NCBI GenBank assembly: GCA_017935565.1
Contig: JAGBHK010000045.1
Coordinates: forward strand, 80,728 to 144,727
Direction of reading: 5' to 3'
DNA: 64,000 nucleotides
Origin: Lachnospiraceae bacterium
GTDB lineage: Bacteria; Bacillota; Clostridia; Lachnospirales; Lachnospiraceae
Below are positions 17,691 through 27,327 of the stretch, piece by piece. The notes beneath the pieces are model-generated. The model did no database searches, was not told where the DNA came from, and was given only the letters and a program-made list of their open reading frames with translations. Position 1 is the stretch's first letter. Each line of letters starts with the position of its first letter. The position numbers were made by a program, and so were the translations under genes.

Positions 17691-18596
17691 ATGAACAATG
17701 TAGAAATGGAAAAATGGAGTCAAAAAGCTAATGTTTTAATTGAGGCGTTGCCTTATATTCAGAGATTTAATAGAAAGTACATCGTTGTAAAGTACGGTGG
17801 AAGTGCTATGGTTGATGAAGAATTAAAGAGAAATGTTATTAAGGATGTAACATTGCTTAAGCTTGTTGGATTTAAGCCTATCATCGTTCATGGTGGTGGT
17901 AAAGAAATCAGCAAATGGGTTGAAAAGACAGGCCATGAAGCTAAGTTTATCAACGGTCTTCGTGTGACAGATGCAGATACAATGGAAATTGCAGAAATGG
18001 TTCTTGGTAAAGTTGGTAAACAACTTGTAACAATGGTTGAAGAACTTGGTGTTAAGGCTATTAGTATCAGCGGTAAAGATGGTGAACTCTTAAAGTGCGT
18101 TAAGAAGTATTCTGACGGACAGGATATTGGATTTGTAGGAGATATTGTTGAAGTTAATGCAAAAATCATCTTTGATTTAATTGAAAAGGATTATCTTCCT
18201 ATTATCAGCCCAATTGGTATTGGAGAAGATTTTCAGACATATAACATCAATGCTGATGATGCGGCTTGCGCTATTGCAAAGGCTGTTCAGGCTGAAAAGA
18301 TTGCTTTCTTAACTGATATTGAAGGCGTATATAAGGATTACAATGATAAGAGTACATTGATTTCAGAATTGCATGTGGACGAAGCAAAAGAATTACTTGG
18401 TTCAGGCTTTATTGGTGGAGGCATGTTACCAAAACTCAATAATTGTATTGATGCTATTGAAAATGGTGTATCAAGAGTTCATATTTTAGATGGTAGAATA
18501 CTTCATTCATTACTTCTTGAGATCTTTACGCATAAGGGTGTTGGTACAGCAATCCTTGGCAATAATGAAACAAAGTTTTATGTAGAGGAAAACTAG
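17691..18596 (+). CDS. argB: Acetylglutamate kinase
   Basis: A 301-residue amino-acid kinase phosphorylating N-acetylglutamate. It shows '[10 protein letters not shown]' for ATP, 'VHGGGKEI', '[19 protein letters not shown]' and '[25 protein letters not shown]' (read in parts). It has the N-terminal helix ('[11 protein letters not shown]') found in arginine-sensitive hexameric forms, so feedback inhibition by arginine is likely. I prefer ATG 17691 because AAAGGA lies at the same distance as in argJ; ATG 17679 in frame is an alternative adding four residues. Confidence 0.96.
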   Translation: MNNVEMEKWSQKANVLIEALPYIQRFNRKYIVVKYGGSAMVDEELKRNVIKDVTLLKLVGFKPIIVHGGGKEISKWVEKTGHEAKFINGLRVTDADTMEIAEMVLGKVGKQLVTMVEELGVKAISISGKDGELLKCVKKYSDGQDIGFVGDIVEVNAKIIFDLIEKDYLPIISPIGIGEDFQTYNINADDAACAIAKAVQAEKIAFLTDIEGVYKDYNDKSTLISELHVDEAKELLGSGFIGGGMLPKLNNCIDAIENGVSRVHILDGRILHSLLLEIFTHKGVGTAILGNNETKFYVEEN

Positions 18597-18609
18597 GAAG
18601 GTGGCAAAT

Positions 18610-19797
18610 ATGATGACACAGAAAGAGTATATGGAGCAGGCCGAACTCGACCTTTTACATGCTTATAATAGATTTAAAGTTGTGCTTGATAAGGGTGATG
18701 GTGTTTACCTTTATGACACAGATGGTAAAAAATATCTTGATTTTGCTGCAGGTATAGCAGTATTTGCACTTGGTTACAATAATAAAGAATATAATGATGC
18801 CTTGAAGGGACAAATTGATAAACTTATTCATACATCAAATTTGTTTTACAACGTACCTGCAATTGAAGCTGCAAAAAAGGTGAAGAATGCTACTGGACTT
18901 GACAGGGTTTTCTTTACAAATAGTGGTACAGAAGCTATTGAAGGCGCTATTAAACTTGCAAGAAAGTATGCTTACAATAAGGATGGCAAGACTGACCATG
19001 AAATTATTGCTATGAATCATTCTTTCCACGGAAGAAGTTTAGGGGCGTTGTCTGTTACAGGTAATCCACATTACCAGGAAGCATTTAAGCCACTTATTGG
19101 TGGTATAAAATTCGCTGAATTTAATGATTTAGAAAGTGTTAAAGCACTTGTAAATGAAAAAACTTGCGCTATTTTGTTAGAAACTGTTCAGGGTGAAGGC
19201 GGTATTTATCCGGGAACAGCCGAATTTATTGAAGGTGTAAGAAAAATCTGTGATGAAAATGACATTTTAATGATTTGTGATGAAATCCAGTGTGGTATGG
19301 GTAGAACAGGTAAGATGTTTGCATATCAGCACTATAATGTGTTGCCAGATATTGTAACAGTTGCTAAAGCATTGGGTTGCGGTGTGCCTGTAGGTGCATT
19401 TGTGGCGAAGGAAAATGTTGCTGCTGCTATGGTTCCAGGTGATCATGGTACAACATATGGTGGTAATCCATTTGTTTGTGCAGCAGTTTCAAAAGTATTT
19501 GATATTTTTGAAAAAGAAAATATATTAGAAAATGTTAATAAAACATCCTTGTATTTAGAGGCTGAACTTGATAAAATAGTAGAAGAGTTTGATTGTGTAG
19601 AAGCAAGACGAGGCAAGGGCTTTATGCAAGGACTTGTACTTAATGTACCTGTGGGTGAAGTTGTTGCAAAATGTATCGAAAATGGATTGTTTGTTATTTC
19701 AGCAGGTAAAAATGTACTTAGATTTGTACCACCGCTTGTGATTACACAGGAAAATGTAGATGAGATGATAGGGATTCTTAAAAAAGTACTTAATTAG
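18610..19797 (+). CDS. argD: Acetylornithine aminotransferase
   Basis: A 395-residue class III PLP aminotransferase making N-acetylornithine. It has 'NSGTEAIEGAIKLARKY', 'HSFHGRSLGALSVTG', 'DEIQCGMGRTGKMFAYQ' and the PLP lysine in 'VTVAKALGCGVPVGAF'. GTG 18601 is in frame, but ATG 18610 is better placed after GGAAGGTGG. It closes the argCJBD operon. The next gene starts 33 bases later with its own ribosome site but no evident terminator between, so read-through is possible. Confidence 0.96.
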   Translation: MMTQKEYMEQAELDLLHAYNRFKVVLDKGDGVYLYDTDGKKYLDFAAGIAVFALGYNNKEYNDALKGQIDKLIHTSNLFYNVPAIEAAKKVKNATGLDRVFFTNSGTEAIEGAIKLARKYAYNKDGKTDHEIIAMNHSFHGRSLGALSVTGNPHYQEAFKPLIGGIKFAEFNDLESVKALVNEKTCAILLETVQGEGGIYPGTAEFIEGVRKICDENDILMICDEIQCGMGRTGKMFAYQHYNVLPDIVTVAKALGCGVPVGAFVAKENVAAAMVPGDHGTTYGGNPFVCAAVSKVFDIFEKENILENVNKTSLYLEAELDKIVEEFDCVEARRGKGFMQGLVLNVPVGEVVAKCIENGLFVISAGKNVLRFVPPLVITQENVDEMIGILKKVLN

Positions 19798-19830
19798 CGT
19801 ACTTGTATGCGCTTCGGAATGGAGAATGGT

Positions 19831-21081
19831 ATGTTAAAAAGATTTTTTGCTGTTATAGTTATGTGTGGCTTGTCATTAGCCATTATACTTTCGACTAGAC
19901 AGTACAAAAGAGAAAAATTGGTGGAACAACAGCAGCAAAGTGTAAAAGAAGAAGAACCAGAGGATGTCAAGTCTTTTGATATATGGTACAACTATAACGG
20001 ATATGAGCCATATTTGAAGTATGTTGCAGAAGAGTTTAAAAAAGAAACTGGTATTACTGTTAATCTTCAATGTATAAGTGACTTAGGGTATGCTACCATT
20101 ATTAATGAGAAAAGTATAAAAGGAAATGGTCCTGACTTATATATTTCAAGTATTGTAGATATAGAAAACTTGTATCTATCAGGAGTTGTTTCGGTTGTTA
20201 CAGATGACTCGTTGGTAAATGAAGATAATTACGCAAAAAAAGCTATTCAGGCAGTAAAATATGGTGAAAAAGTATGTGGCTATCCATTAGGATATGAAGT
20301 AAGTGTATTAGCATACAATTCTAATTATATAAAAGAAGAACCAGCAACATTTGAAGATATTATGTCATATGTTGGGTATGATGAGGAAGGCGAGACTGAT
20401 TTTTCGGGTATATCCAAAATATTAGATATGGAATCTGATAAAATGCTTTACAATTATGGATTCTTTGCTGAATACCTTCGTGTAGACAAGGATTTAGAGA
20501 ATGGAAAACTTAATGTATCATTGAATTCAGAGGAAGCTAAGTCGGCAGCTGTAAAGTATGTTGCGTTAAAAGAATATTTTGGTTTGAGCGATGAATCAAG
20601 AGCATATACAACTATTGTAAATGATTTTGCAGCAGGTAAATCATTGTTTGCAATATTAAATACACAGATTGTCGGAAATGAAGCATTTGCCGGTATCTCT
20701 TATGGCGTTATGCCAGTACCAGATTTTACAGCTGACTTAAAGGTTACACCTATGTCATATACAGAAGTATTAGTAGTTAATCAATATACTGATGATATGG
20801 AAAATGCAATGAAGTTTGCAAAAATGTTGTCTTATGATTATGCAGATGTTATGTATGAAAAGTGCCATATATTATCTACAAAAAGAGGTATAGAATACAA
20901 AGACCCAATTGCAAACGAATTTTTTACAGCATATGAAGAGTCGACTTATTTACCAAAATATATGGAAACTGAAGATTTTTCATTACTTGTAAAAAACGCA
21001 ATTAATCATATTTGGAAAGGCGAAACAATTGTAACAGTTTTAGACCAGTTACAACAAACCTTTGAGACAAAAAACGAATAG
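19831..21081 (+). CDS. Extracellular solute-binding protein, ABC-transporter type
   Basis: A 416-residue family-1-like solute-binding protein. An N-terminal hydrophobic segment (residues about 5-22) is followed by a charged stretch; there is no lipobox Cys, so it is secreted or anchored by the helix. The mature part has 'KYVAEEFKKETGITVNLQCI', 'GNGPDLYISS' and 'YGVMPVPDF', typical of sugar or peptide binding proteins. No permease or ATPase gene lies near it, which is unusual. ATG 19831 follows GGAATGGAG; the in-frame ATG 19807 precedes that site. A terminator ends the unit. Confidence 0.82.
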   Translation: MLKRFFAVIVMCGLSLAIILSTRQYKREKLVEQQQQSVKEEEPEDVKSFDIWYNYNGYEPYLKYVAEEFKKETGITVNLQCISDLGYATIINEKSIKGNGPDLYISSIVDIENLYLSGVVSVVTDDSLVNEDNYAKKAIQAVKYGEKVCGYPLGYEVSVLAYNSNYIKEEPATFEDIMSYVGYDEEGETDFSGISKILDMESDKMLYNYGFFAEYLRVDKDLENGKLNVSLNSEEAKSAAVKYVALKEYFGLSDESRAYTTIVNDFAAGKSLFAILNTQIVGNEAFAGISYGVMPVPDFTADLKVTPMSYTEVLVVNQYTDDMENAMKFAKMLSYDYADVMYEKCHILSTKRGIEYKDPIANEFFTAYEESTYLPKYMETEDFSLLVKNAINHIWKGETIVTVLDQLQQTFETKNE

Positions 21082-21095
21082 AGAGATGGATTATG

Positions 21096-21132
21096 AGCCC
21101 TATAATTACAAAAATTATAGGGCTTGTTTTTT
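21096..21132 (+). terminator. Intrinsic terminator after the solute-binding protein gene
   Basis: AGCCCTATAATT, loop ACAAA, AATTATAGGGCT, then TGTTTTTT. Confidence 0.88.
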
Positions 21133-21199
21133 AAGCTATATTAAGGTAAAATTATAGGGTAGTGTGTAGAATTTCTTGTTTAGGCAAGGAGTGATACGT

Positions 21200-21763
21200 A
21201 TGAATATAAAAACAAAAGTATTAATGGTTATGATAACTATTATTAGTATGTGTGGTTTAAGTGCTTGTGATAAAAAAGAAGCGCAGGACTTGATTGTATC
21301 CGATGAAGATGGATACGATGTATCCACAGATGTTTCACATGAGAATAAAATCTGTGTTTATATTGTTGGGGAGGTTATTAATCCAGGAGTGTATATGTTT
21401 GATGAGGAAGTCAGAGTAAATGATGTGGTTCAATCAGCTGGTGGTTTTACTGAAAATGCCGCGAAGGAATACATTAATCTTGCGAAAAAAGTAGTTGATG
21501 GCGAACAGATAATTATCTATTCTATCGAAGAAATTGAAAGCAGTTTGATGTCGCAGAATTCTGGTGGCAAACTTGTGAATATTAATACGGCAAACAAAGA
21601 GTTATTGATGACATTGCCTGGAATTGGAGAGAGTAGGGCAAAAGATATTATTAATTACAGAGAAAAGAATGGCAGTTATTCAAGTATTGAGGACATTATG
21701 AAAGTGTCTGGAATAAAAGAGGCTGCATTTGATAAGATTAAAGAATTAATAACAGTAAATTAA
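21200..21763 (+). CDS. comEA: ComEA-type DNA-binding competence lipoprotein
   Basis: A 187-residue protein with signal peptide and lipobox LSAC (Cys23), then an SLBB domain (residues about 46-105, 'ICVYIVGEVINPGVYMF') and a helix-hairpin-helix pair (about 125-187, 'VNINTANKELLMTLPGIGESRAKDIINYRE' read in parts). ComEA binds incoming double-stranded DNA at the cell surface for uptake through ComEC. Bacillus ComEA has an uncleaved membrane helix; a lipoprotein form is less usual. It heads the conserved com order, with comEC 3 kb downstream. AAGGAG precedes ATG 21200. Confidence 0.9.
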   Translation: MNIKTKVLMVMITIISMCGLSACDKKEAQDLIVSDEDGYDVSTDVSHENKICVYIVGEVINPGVYMFDEEVRVNDVVQSAGGFTENAAKEYINLAKKVVDGEQIIIYSIEEIESSLMSQNSGGKLVNINTANKELLMTLPGIGESRAKDIINYREKNGSYSSIEDIMKVSGIKEAAFDKIKELITVN

Positions 21764-21776
21764 GAATGGAGAAAAA

Positions 21777-22463
21777 ATGTACAGAGTATTAGTTGTTGAC
21801 GATGAAAAAGTAATCGTTAAGGGTGTAAAATTTAGTTTGGAACAGGATGGTATGGATATAGATACCGCTTATGATGGAGAGGAAGCATTAGAGAAAGTCA
21901 GAGTTAATGAATACGACATTATTCTGCTTGATTTAATGTTGCCAAAATTAAGTGGATATGAAGTTTGTCAGAAAATTAGAGAATTTTCAGATGTGCCTAT
22001 TATTATGCTTACAGCAAAAGGCGAGGATATGGATAAAATATTAGGATTAGAATATGGTGCAGATGACTATATTACTAAACCATTTAATATTTTAGAAGTT
22101 AAGGCAAGAATAAAGGCGATTATTAGAAGAAATACAAAGACTGGAATTAAAATAGAAGAAGGTAAAGTGTTGATTAAGGGTGCCTTAAAAATGGAACTTG
22201 ACGGAAGAAGAGTATTTATTATGGGACAGGAAATCAATCTTACAGCTAAAGAGTTTGTTTTATTGGAACTTCTTCTTACAAATCCAAATAAAGTATATAG
22301 TAGAGAAGAATTATTAAATCTTATATGGGGATATGAGTATTCCAGTGATGCAAGAACAGTAGATGTTCATGTCAGAAGACTTAGAGAAAAGATAGAGGCA
22401 AATCCTAGTGAACCTAGATATGTTCATACAAAATGGGGTGTAGGTTATTATTATAAAGGATAA
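21777..22463 (+). CDS. OmpR/PhoB-type response regulator
   Basis: A 228-residue response regulator. The receiver domain (1-120) has acidic Asp8-Asp9, phospho-acceptor Asp52 in 'IILLDLMLPKL', Thr in 'IIMLTAKG' and Lys in 'DDYITKPF'. The winged-helix output domain follows ('INLTAKEFVLLELLLTNPNKVYSREELLNLIWGYEY', ending 'RYVHTKWGVGYYYKG', read in parts). It lies 13 bases behind comEA and six before its histidine kinase. The module regulator-kinase-GerMN lipoprotein is set inside the com region; its target genes are unknown. Confidence 0.95.
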   Translation: MYRVLVVDDEKVIVKGVKFSLEQDGMDIDTAYDGEEALEKVRVNEYDIILLDLMLPKLSGYEVCQKIREFSDVPIIMLTAKGEDMDKILGLEYGADDYITKPFNILEVKARIKAIIRRNTKTGIKIEEGKVLIKGALKMELDGRRVFIMGQEINLTAKEFVLLELLLTNPNKVYSREELLNLIWGYEYSSDARTVDVHVRRLREKIEANPSEPRYVHTKWGVGYYYKG

Positions 22464-22469
22464 TGAATA

Positions 22470-23900
22470 ATGAAAAAAAGGAAAAATAAGATACCTAAGT
22501 TTCTTCGAAGTTTTCGTTTTATCATTGTGTTATGTGTTATTTTGCTTGGATTTGTTCCAGTATTGATACTTAAAAACATTATGTTAAATGAGTATAAAAT
22601 GAGCTTAGTTAATGACAGAATAAGTAAAATTAAGAATATCACGCTGGTGTTAGAAAATGATATCAACAGGGTGGATTATTTGTCGTCTAAAGAAACTAAA
22701 GATATTGATAGTCAAGTTAGTCAGATTACAGGCTTATATAACTGTAGAATTCTAATCATTGATAGTAATTTGAAAATCTTATACGATACATACAGAGCAG
22801 ATACTGGCAAAGTGTGTATTTATACAGGTGTTACCGAATGTATAAGAGGAGAGGATTACTATCGTTATTCATCTAAAGACAAGGATATCGAAGTGTGTGA
22901 AAAGGTAAAGAAAAGCGATAATAGTAATGGCGCAATATTGATGTCAATATCAACTAATGACATTGATACGATTGTTACAGTTGCTAATGAACGAATAAAC
23001 ATTATTATTATCATTGTTTTTGTTATTGTTTTACTTGTTGCCTTTTTATTTGCCTTGTATTCAACAAAACCGTTCAAAAAATTTGAAAAATCAATTAATA
23101 ATATTAAAACAGGAAATTTTGATGTAGCCCTTGATACGAGAGGATATTCGGAACTAGATAGTATTGAAGAAGCTATAGAACATCTTTTCCAACGAATGCA
23201 GGTGTTAGACCAGTCCAGAGATGAATTTGTATCTAACGTTTCGCATGAATTGAAAACACCGATTACATCTATAAAAATTTTAGCGGATTCGTTGGTTGCC
23301 AGCGAAAATGTTCCAGAAGAGATGTATAGGGAGTTTATGACAGATATTGTTTCTGAAATTGATAGAGAAAATGATATAATAACAGATTTGTTAGCACTTG
23401 TTAGAATGGATAAAAAGACAGAGAAATTTGTATTTGAATCAACTAATATAAATGATGTTATAGAGGTTGTGTTAAAGAGACTTAGACCAATAGCGGCAAA
23501 AAAGAATATTGAATTAATATTTGAAAGTTTTAGACCTGTAATAGCGGAAGTTGACCAGGTGAAACTATCAATAGTAATTTCGAATATTGTTGAGAATGCT
23601 ATTAAGTATAATGTAATGGACGGATTTGTAAGAGTTTCTTTAAATGCTGACATAAAATATTTTTATATAAAAGTTGAGGACTCGGGGATTGGTATACCTA
23701 GTGAAGCGCAGGATAGGATTTTTGACCGTTTCTATAGAGTTGATAAAGCAAGATCAAGGGAAACAGGAGGAACAGGACTTGGACTTGCTATCACGGAAAG
23801 TGTTGTTAAACTTCATAAAGGAGAAATCAAACTTCACAGTAAAGAAGGAGAGGGAACAACTGTGAATGTAAGAATTCCTTTAAATCATGTTACTGATTAA
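22470..23900 (+). CDS. Sensor histidine kinase
   Basis: A 476-residue membrane kinase: helix at about 14-34, extracellular sensor region to about 170, helix at about 175-195, HAMP (about 198-250), HisKA with phospho-acceptor His259 in 'FVSNVSHELKTPITSIKIL', and HATPase with N box 'NIVENAIKYN', 'DSGIGIP' and 'GGTGLGLAI'. Architecture is that of the PhoR/WalK-like group. It surely pairs with the regulator directly upstream. The gene continues into the GerMN lipoprotein gene with a 22-base gap. Confidence 0.95.
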   Translation: MKKRKNKIPKFLRSFRFIIVLCVILLGFVPVLILKNIMLNEYKMSLVNDRISKIKNITLVLENDINRVDYLSSKETKDIDSQVSQITGLYNCRILIIDSNLKILYDTYRADTGKVCIYTGVTECIRGEDYYRYSSKDKDIEVCEKVKKSDNSNGAILMSISTNDIDTIVTVANERINIIIIIVFVIVLLVAFLFALYSTKPFKKFEKSINNIKTGNFDVALDTRGYSELDSIEEAIEHLFQRMQVLDQSRDEFVSNVSHELKTPITSIKILADSLVASENVPEEMYREFMTDIVSEIDRENDIITDLLALVRMDKKTEKFVFESTNINDVIEVVLKRLRPIAAKKNIELIFESFRPVIAEVDQVKLSIVISNIVENAIKYNVMDGFVRVSLNADIKYFYIKVEDSGIGIPSEAQDRIFDRFYRVDKARSRETGGTGLGLAITESVVKLHKGEIKLHSKEGEGTTVNVRIPLNHVTD

Positions 23901-23922
23901 ATATTGAAAAGGATATTTGGTT

Positions 23923-24909
23923 ATGAATAGAAAAAAATGGATTAGCATTTTATTGCTTATATGTATATGTGCTACTTCCGTATTGATGGGAAGTTGCGAT
24001 AAAAAAAGTGGAAAAATATTGAGTGGAAATTCGCAGGTTGTATTGGACGAAGATGAATATTTTATTTATTATCTTGATAAAGATAATACTTCGTTACAGT
24101 ACAAAATACTTGAATGCGATGATGTAAACGATTCAACAGAAATGGCAAAATTGTTTATGGATGAAATGTCAGATTTGATGAAGAAAAACATTTCAGAAGG
24201 AACAGTAATTTCGAAATTGAACAGCATTGAAGTAAATAAAAGTATTGTGACGTTAGACTTCGACAAGGATTTTACAAAAAATGAAATTTTGACAGGAATA
24301 CTATATAGGGCATGTATTGTTTTGACTTTAACTCAAATTAAAGGGGTTGAATATGTCAAGATTACCGAAGTAGGTCAGACAATTATTGATGAAAATGGAA
24401 ATGCGCTAAATATGTTAAAAGCAGCGGATTATGCTAATTTTAAAGATGGTTTCCCTTATACGCAAAAAGAAGTTGAATTGGTATTATATTATGCAAATAC
24501 TGACAATACAATGCTTAAGAAGAAAAATGAAAAATGTGTATATGATTATACCGTTTCTTATGAGGAATTTGTAATTAATAAGCTTATTGAAGGGGTTACA
24601 GAAAAAGATGTTGAAAATGGATACAAAACCACATTGCCAAAAGGTACAGTTATAGATTTTGTTTATACAAAAGACGGAGTTTGTTATGTGGATTTTGATG
24701 AATCTATTATGAATAAAGTAAGAACAACATCTACGGAGTTAATACTATATTCGATAATTAATTCATTGACGGAACAGGCGTATGTAAGTAAAGTACAGTT
24801 TTCTGTTGAAGGGGAAAGCAACATAAAACTATACAATGAATTTGATTTGAGTGAGCCATTTACAAGAAACGTGGATTTGATTATTAAGGAGAGTGGAGAA
24901 AATCAATAG
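23923..24909 (+). CDS. GerMN-domain lipoprotein
   Basis: A 328-residue lipoprotein with lipobox MGSC (Cys25). Two GerMN domains follow: residues about 60-165 ('TVISKLNSIEVNKSIVTLDFDKDF') and about 200-300 ('YKTTLPKGTVIDFVYTKDGVCYVDFDESI', read in parts). GerMN domains occur in the spore germination protein GerM and in LpqB, the lipoprotein partner of the actinobacterial MtrA/MtrB two-component system. The order regulator-kinase-GerMN lipoprotein is the same here, so it may modulate the kinase outside the membrane. ATG 23923 is preceded by AAAAGGA. Confidence 0.85.
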   Translation: MNRKKWISILLLICICATSVLMGSCDKKSGKILSGNSQVVLDEDEYFIYYLDKDNTSLQYKILECDDVNDSTEMAKLFMDEMSDLMKKNISEGTVISKLNSIEVNKSIVTLDFDKDFTKNEILTGILYRACIVLTLTQIKGVEYVKITEVGQTIIDENGNALNMLKAADYANFKDGFPYTQKEVELVLYYANTDNTMLKKKNEKCVYDYTVSYEEFVINKLIEGVTEKDVENGYKTTLPKGTVIDFVYTKDGVCYVDFDESIMNKVRTTSTELILYSIINSLTEQAYVSKVQFSVEGESNIKLYNEFDLSEPFTRNVDLIIKESGENQ

Positions 24910-24965
24910 ACTGGTTATTTTTATTGCGACCGGTTTGTTATTTGGAGAGATTTTTGGAAAATTTA

Positions 24966-27239
24966 ATGTTGAAATTTTTTTGGGGCTTTATTTTGGTGCC
25001 CATAATTATTCCAGTATGTATAAAAAGTAGGAACGAAAAGGCTGAAATATGCCTTGTGTTGCTACTTTTTTTAATTAGTTTATTTTTAGGAAAAACTTTG
25101 TATGTTGATAAGTCTGATTTACTTAAAAGTTATGATTTAATGTCTGATGGTGAGATAGTAGAATTTACAGGTGAAGTGGTCAATATATGGATTACTAAGG
25201 ACGAGGTAAAAGTTGAAGTAGAGGCAACTAATGATGGTGTACGTGCATTATGTTATTTTGAAGAATTTCCATATAAATTAGGGAGTAAGGTTGTTATTAG
25301 GGGAGAAAAAAATACAATTAAGGAAGCTACAAATTTTGGCGAGTTTGACCTTAAAAAATATTATAATTCTAAAGAAATTTTTATATGTATATCAAAATGT
25401 AATATAGTTGACAAAGAGGAAGCATATAGCGAAATTAAGCAAGTTTTTTTTGAAATTAGACAAGGTCTGAAAAAGTCTATTTCTAGTTTATGCGATAAAG
25501 AAGAAGCGGGAATTTTATGTGCTATGCTTTTCGGCGACAAGGAATCTTTAGAGGATGATATTAAGAATTTATATACGATAACGGGAATAGGTCATATATT
25601 GGCCATTTCGGGATTACATATTTCGTTAGCTGGCGGTGCTGTGTATAGATTTTTAAGACGTTTTATGCGACAGGGAGCAGCATTTACTATATCTTCAATC
25701 ATGATGATTTGCTTTTGTTGTATTTCTGGAGAAAGCACATCGACTGTGCGTGCTGTTATTATGTATATTATCGGGATTTTTGCGAAAGTAATTGGACGCA
25801 AATATGACATAAAAAATGCTATGGCAGTCAGTATGATATGGATATTGCTTGAAAATCCGTTAAGTATCGATAATGGTGGTTTTATTTTGTCGTTTGTTTC
25901 AGTTTTTGGTATTGCATATATCTTACCAATGATAAATGAAATTTGTGGTGATTATACGAAACTAAAAGGAAAAAAAGGGATGGAGTTATTTAAAGCGAAG
26001 GTGATAAATTCCTTTGTTTCGTCGACCGTACTATATTTTGTAACACTTATGTGTATGTCTGCGTTATATTATGAAGTTTATGTGTATTCAATCATAGCGA
26101 ATGCATTGCTGTTACCTATGATGGGAGTCCTTGTTATTTGTGGATTTTTGGGTGGGGTTGTATATTATATTTGTGTTCCATTTGGAAAAGTTTTTATCAG
26201 TCTTAGTGTGATTTTATTAAATATATATGAATTTGTGTGTGGAATCGTTTCAAAGTTTCCAAAAAATATTTGGGTTACAGGACATAAGTCATTACTTGAA
26301 ATAATGATTTATTATGTTGTGCTTTGTATAACCGCAATTATATGTGCTTTTATGAAACGAAAAAATAAGCGGCCTCAAGATATAATTGGGATTATGATTG
26401 CTGGACTTATTTTTTTAGTGGCACTGGTTTATGTAAAACCTAAATATGAATTTAATATTACATTTGTCGATGTGGGACAAGGGGATTGCATTTATATTGA
26501 AAGTCCGGATGGAAAAAACTATATAATAGATGGTGGAAGTAGCAGTGAAAGTAGCATTGGTGAATATAAAATCGCGCCATATCTTAAGTACAGAGGAAGA
26601 AACAACATAGATGTTATGTTTGTTACTCATCCTGATGTGGACCATATAAGTGGGTTGATTGAGATTATTGAGGGAAATGAGATAGGCATTGATAGTATTG
26701 TCTTTGGAAAGGTAAAGTTGGAAGATAATAAGAACTACAAGGAGTTATGTCAGTTGGCTAAATCTGAAGATATTTTGATATCTTATATATCCGAGGGAGA
26801 CATTGTTGGCACAGATTTATTAAAGTTTAGGTGTATTAGCCCATTGGAAGCGCAAAAGTATGAGGATATTAATGCGTCTTCTATTGTATTGTTAGGCGAA
26901 TATAAAGACTTTTCGTTTATGTTGACGGGCGATATTGGTGAAAGTGAAGAACAAAGTGTAATGGTTGGTGCTTATAAAGATGCTATACGCGATATTGATT
27001 TGTTAAAGGTAGCTCATCATGGTTCTAAAAATTCTTCCTGTGAGGAGTTTGTAGAATGGGTAGACGCAAAAATGGCTGTAATCTCTTGTGGTGAGGGAAA
27101 TTTATATGGTCACCCGTCGCCATCTGTTGTGGATAGATTTCAAAAAAAAGGAACTAAGTTACATTTGACAATGGAATCAGGGATGATTTGTGTGAATGAA
27201 ATTGAGGGAAAATATATAGTTGAGTCATATGGTAAATAA
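24966..27239 (+). CDS. comEC: ComEC/Rec2 DNA-uptake channel, N-terminus probably frameshifted
   Basis: ComEC is the membrane channel that takes up single-stranded DNA in transformation. The reading frame holds the OB-like domain (about residues 60-130), the Competence domain with many helices ('GHILAISGLHISLAGGAVYRFLRR', 'GESTSTVRAVIMYIIG') and a C-terminal metallo-beta-lactamase domain ('VDVGQGDCIYIESPDGKNYIIDGG', 'VTHPDVDHISGL', 'LLKVAHHGSKNSS'). The first ATG is 24966, but bases 24893-24975 in another frame encode a typical first ComEC helix ('RLVIFIATGLLFGEIFGKF'). The seven-T run at 24975-24981 joins the frames if one T is removed. Function may thus depend on this tract. Start uncertain. 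Confidence 0.9.
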   Translation: MLKFFWGFILVPIIIPVCIKSRNEKAEICLVLLLFLISLFLGKTLYVDKSDLLKSYDLMSDGEIVEFTGEVVNIWITKDEVKVEVEATNDGVRALCYFEEFPYKLGSKVVIRGEKNTIKEATNFGEFDLKKYYNSKEIFICISKCNIVDKEEAYSEIKQVFFEIRQGLKKSISSLCDKEEAGILCAMLFGDKESLEDDIKNLYTITGIGHILAISGLHISLAGGAVYRFLRRFMRQGAAFTISSIMMICFCCISGESTSTVRAVIMYIIGIFAKVIGRKYDIKNAMAVSMIWILLENPLSIDNGGFILSFVSVFGIAYILPMINEICGDYTKLKGKKGMELFKAKVINSFVSSTVLYFVTLMCMSALYYEVYVYSIIANALLLPMMGVLVICGFLGGVVYYICVPFGKVFISLSVILLNIYEFVCGIVSKFPKNIWVTGHKSLLEIMIYYVVLCITAIICAFMKRKNKRPQDIIGIMIAGLIFLVALVYVKPKYEFNITFVDVGQGDCIYIESPDGKNYIIDGGSSSESSIGEYKIAPYLKYRGRNNIDVMFVTHPDVDHISGLIEIIEGNEIGIDSIVFGKVKLEDNKNYKELCQLAKSEDILISYISEGDIVGTDLLKFRCISPLEAQKYEDINASSIVLLGEYKDFSFMLTGDIGESEEQSVMVGAYKDAIRDIDLLKVAHHGSKNSSCEEFVEWVDAKMAVISCGEGNLYGHPSPSVVDRFQKKGTKLHLTMESGMICVNEIEGKYIVESYGK

Positions 27240-27250
27240 TTTGCCATTTG

Positions 27251-27279
27251 TTGCATTTTATCTGTTTTTTTGATATAAT
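27251..27279 (+). promoter_or_regulatory. Promoter of the chemoreceptor gene
   Basis: TTGCAT (27251-27256), 17-base spacer, TATAAT (27274-27279). The transcript would start near 27286, about 40 bases before the ATG. Confidence 0.7.
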
Positions 27280-27327
27280 AGATGCAATTGATTAGTGTGA
27301 GAATTTAGATAATAGGAGGCTGAAATT

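Noticed and set aside
22865-23653. 262-aa minus-strand open frame
   Set aside because: Lies entirely over the intact histidine kinase gene, Ser/Thr/Ile-rich antisense composition, no ribosome site.
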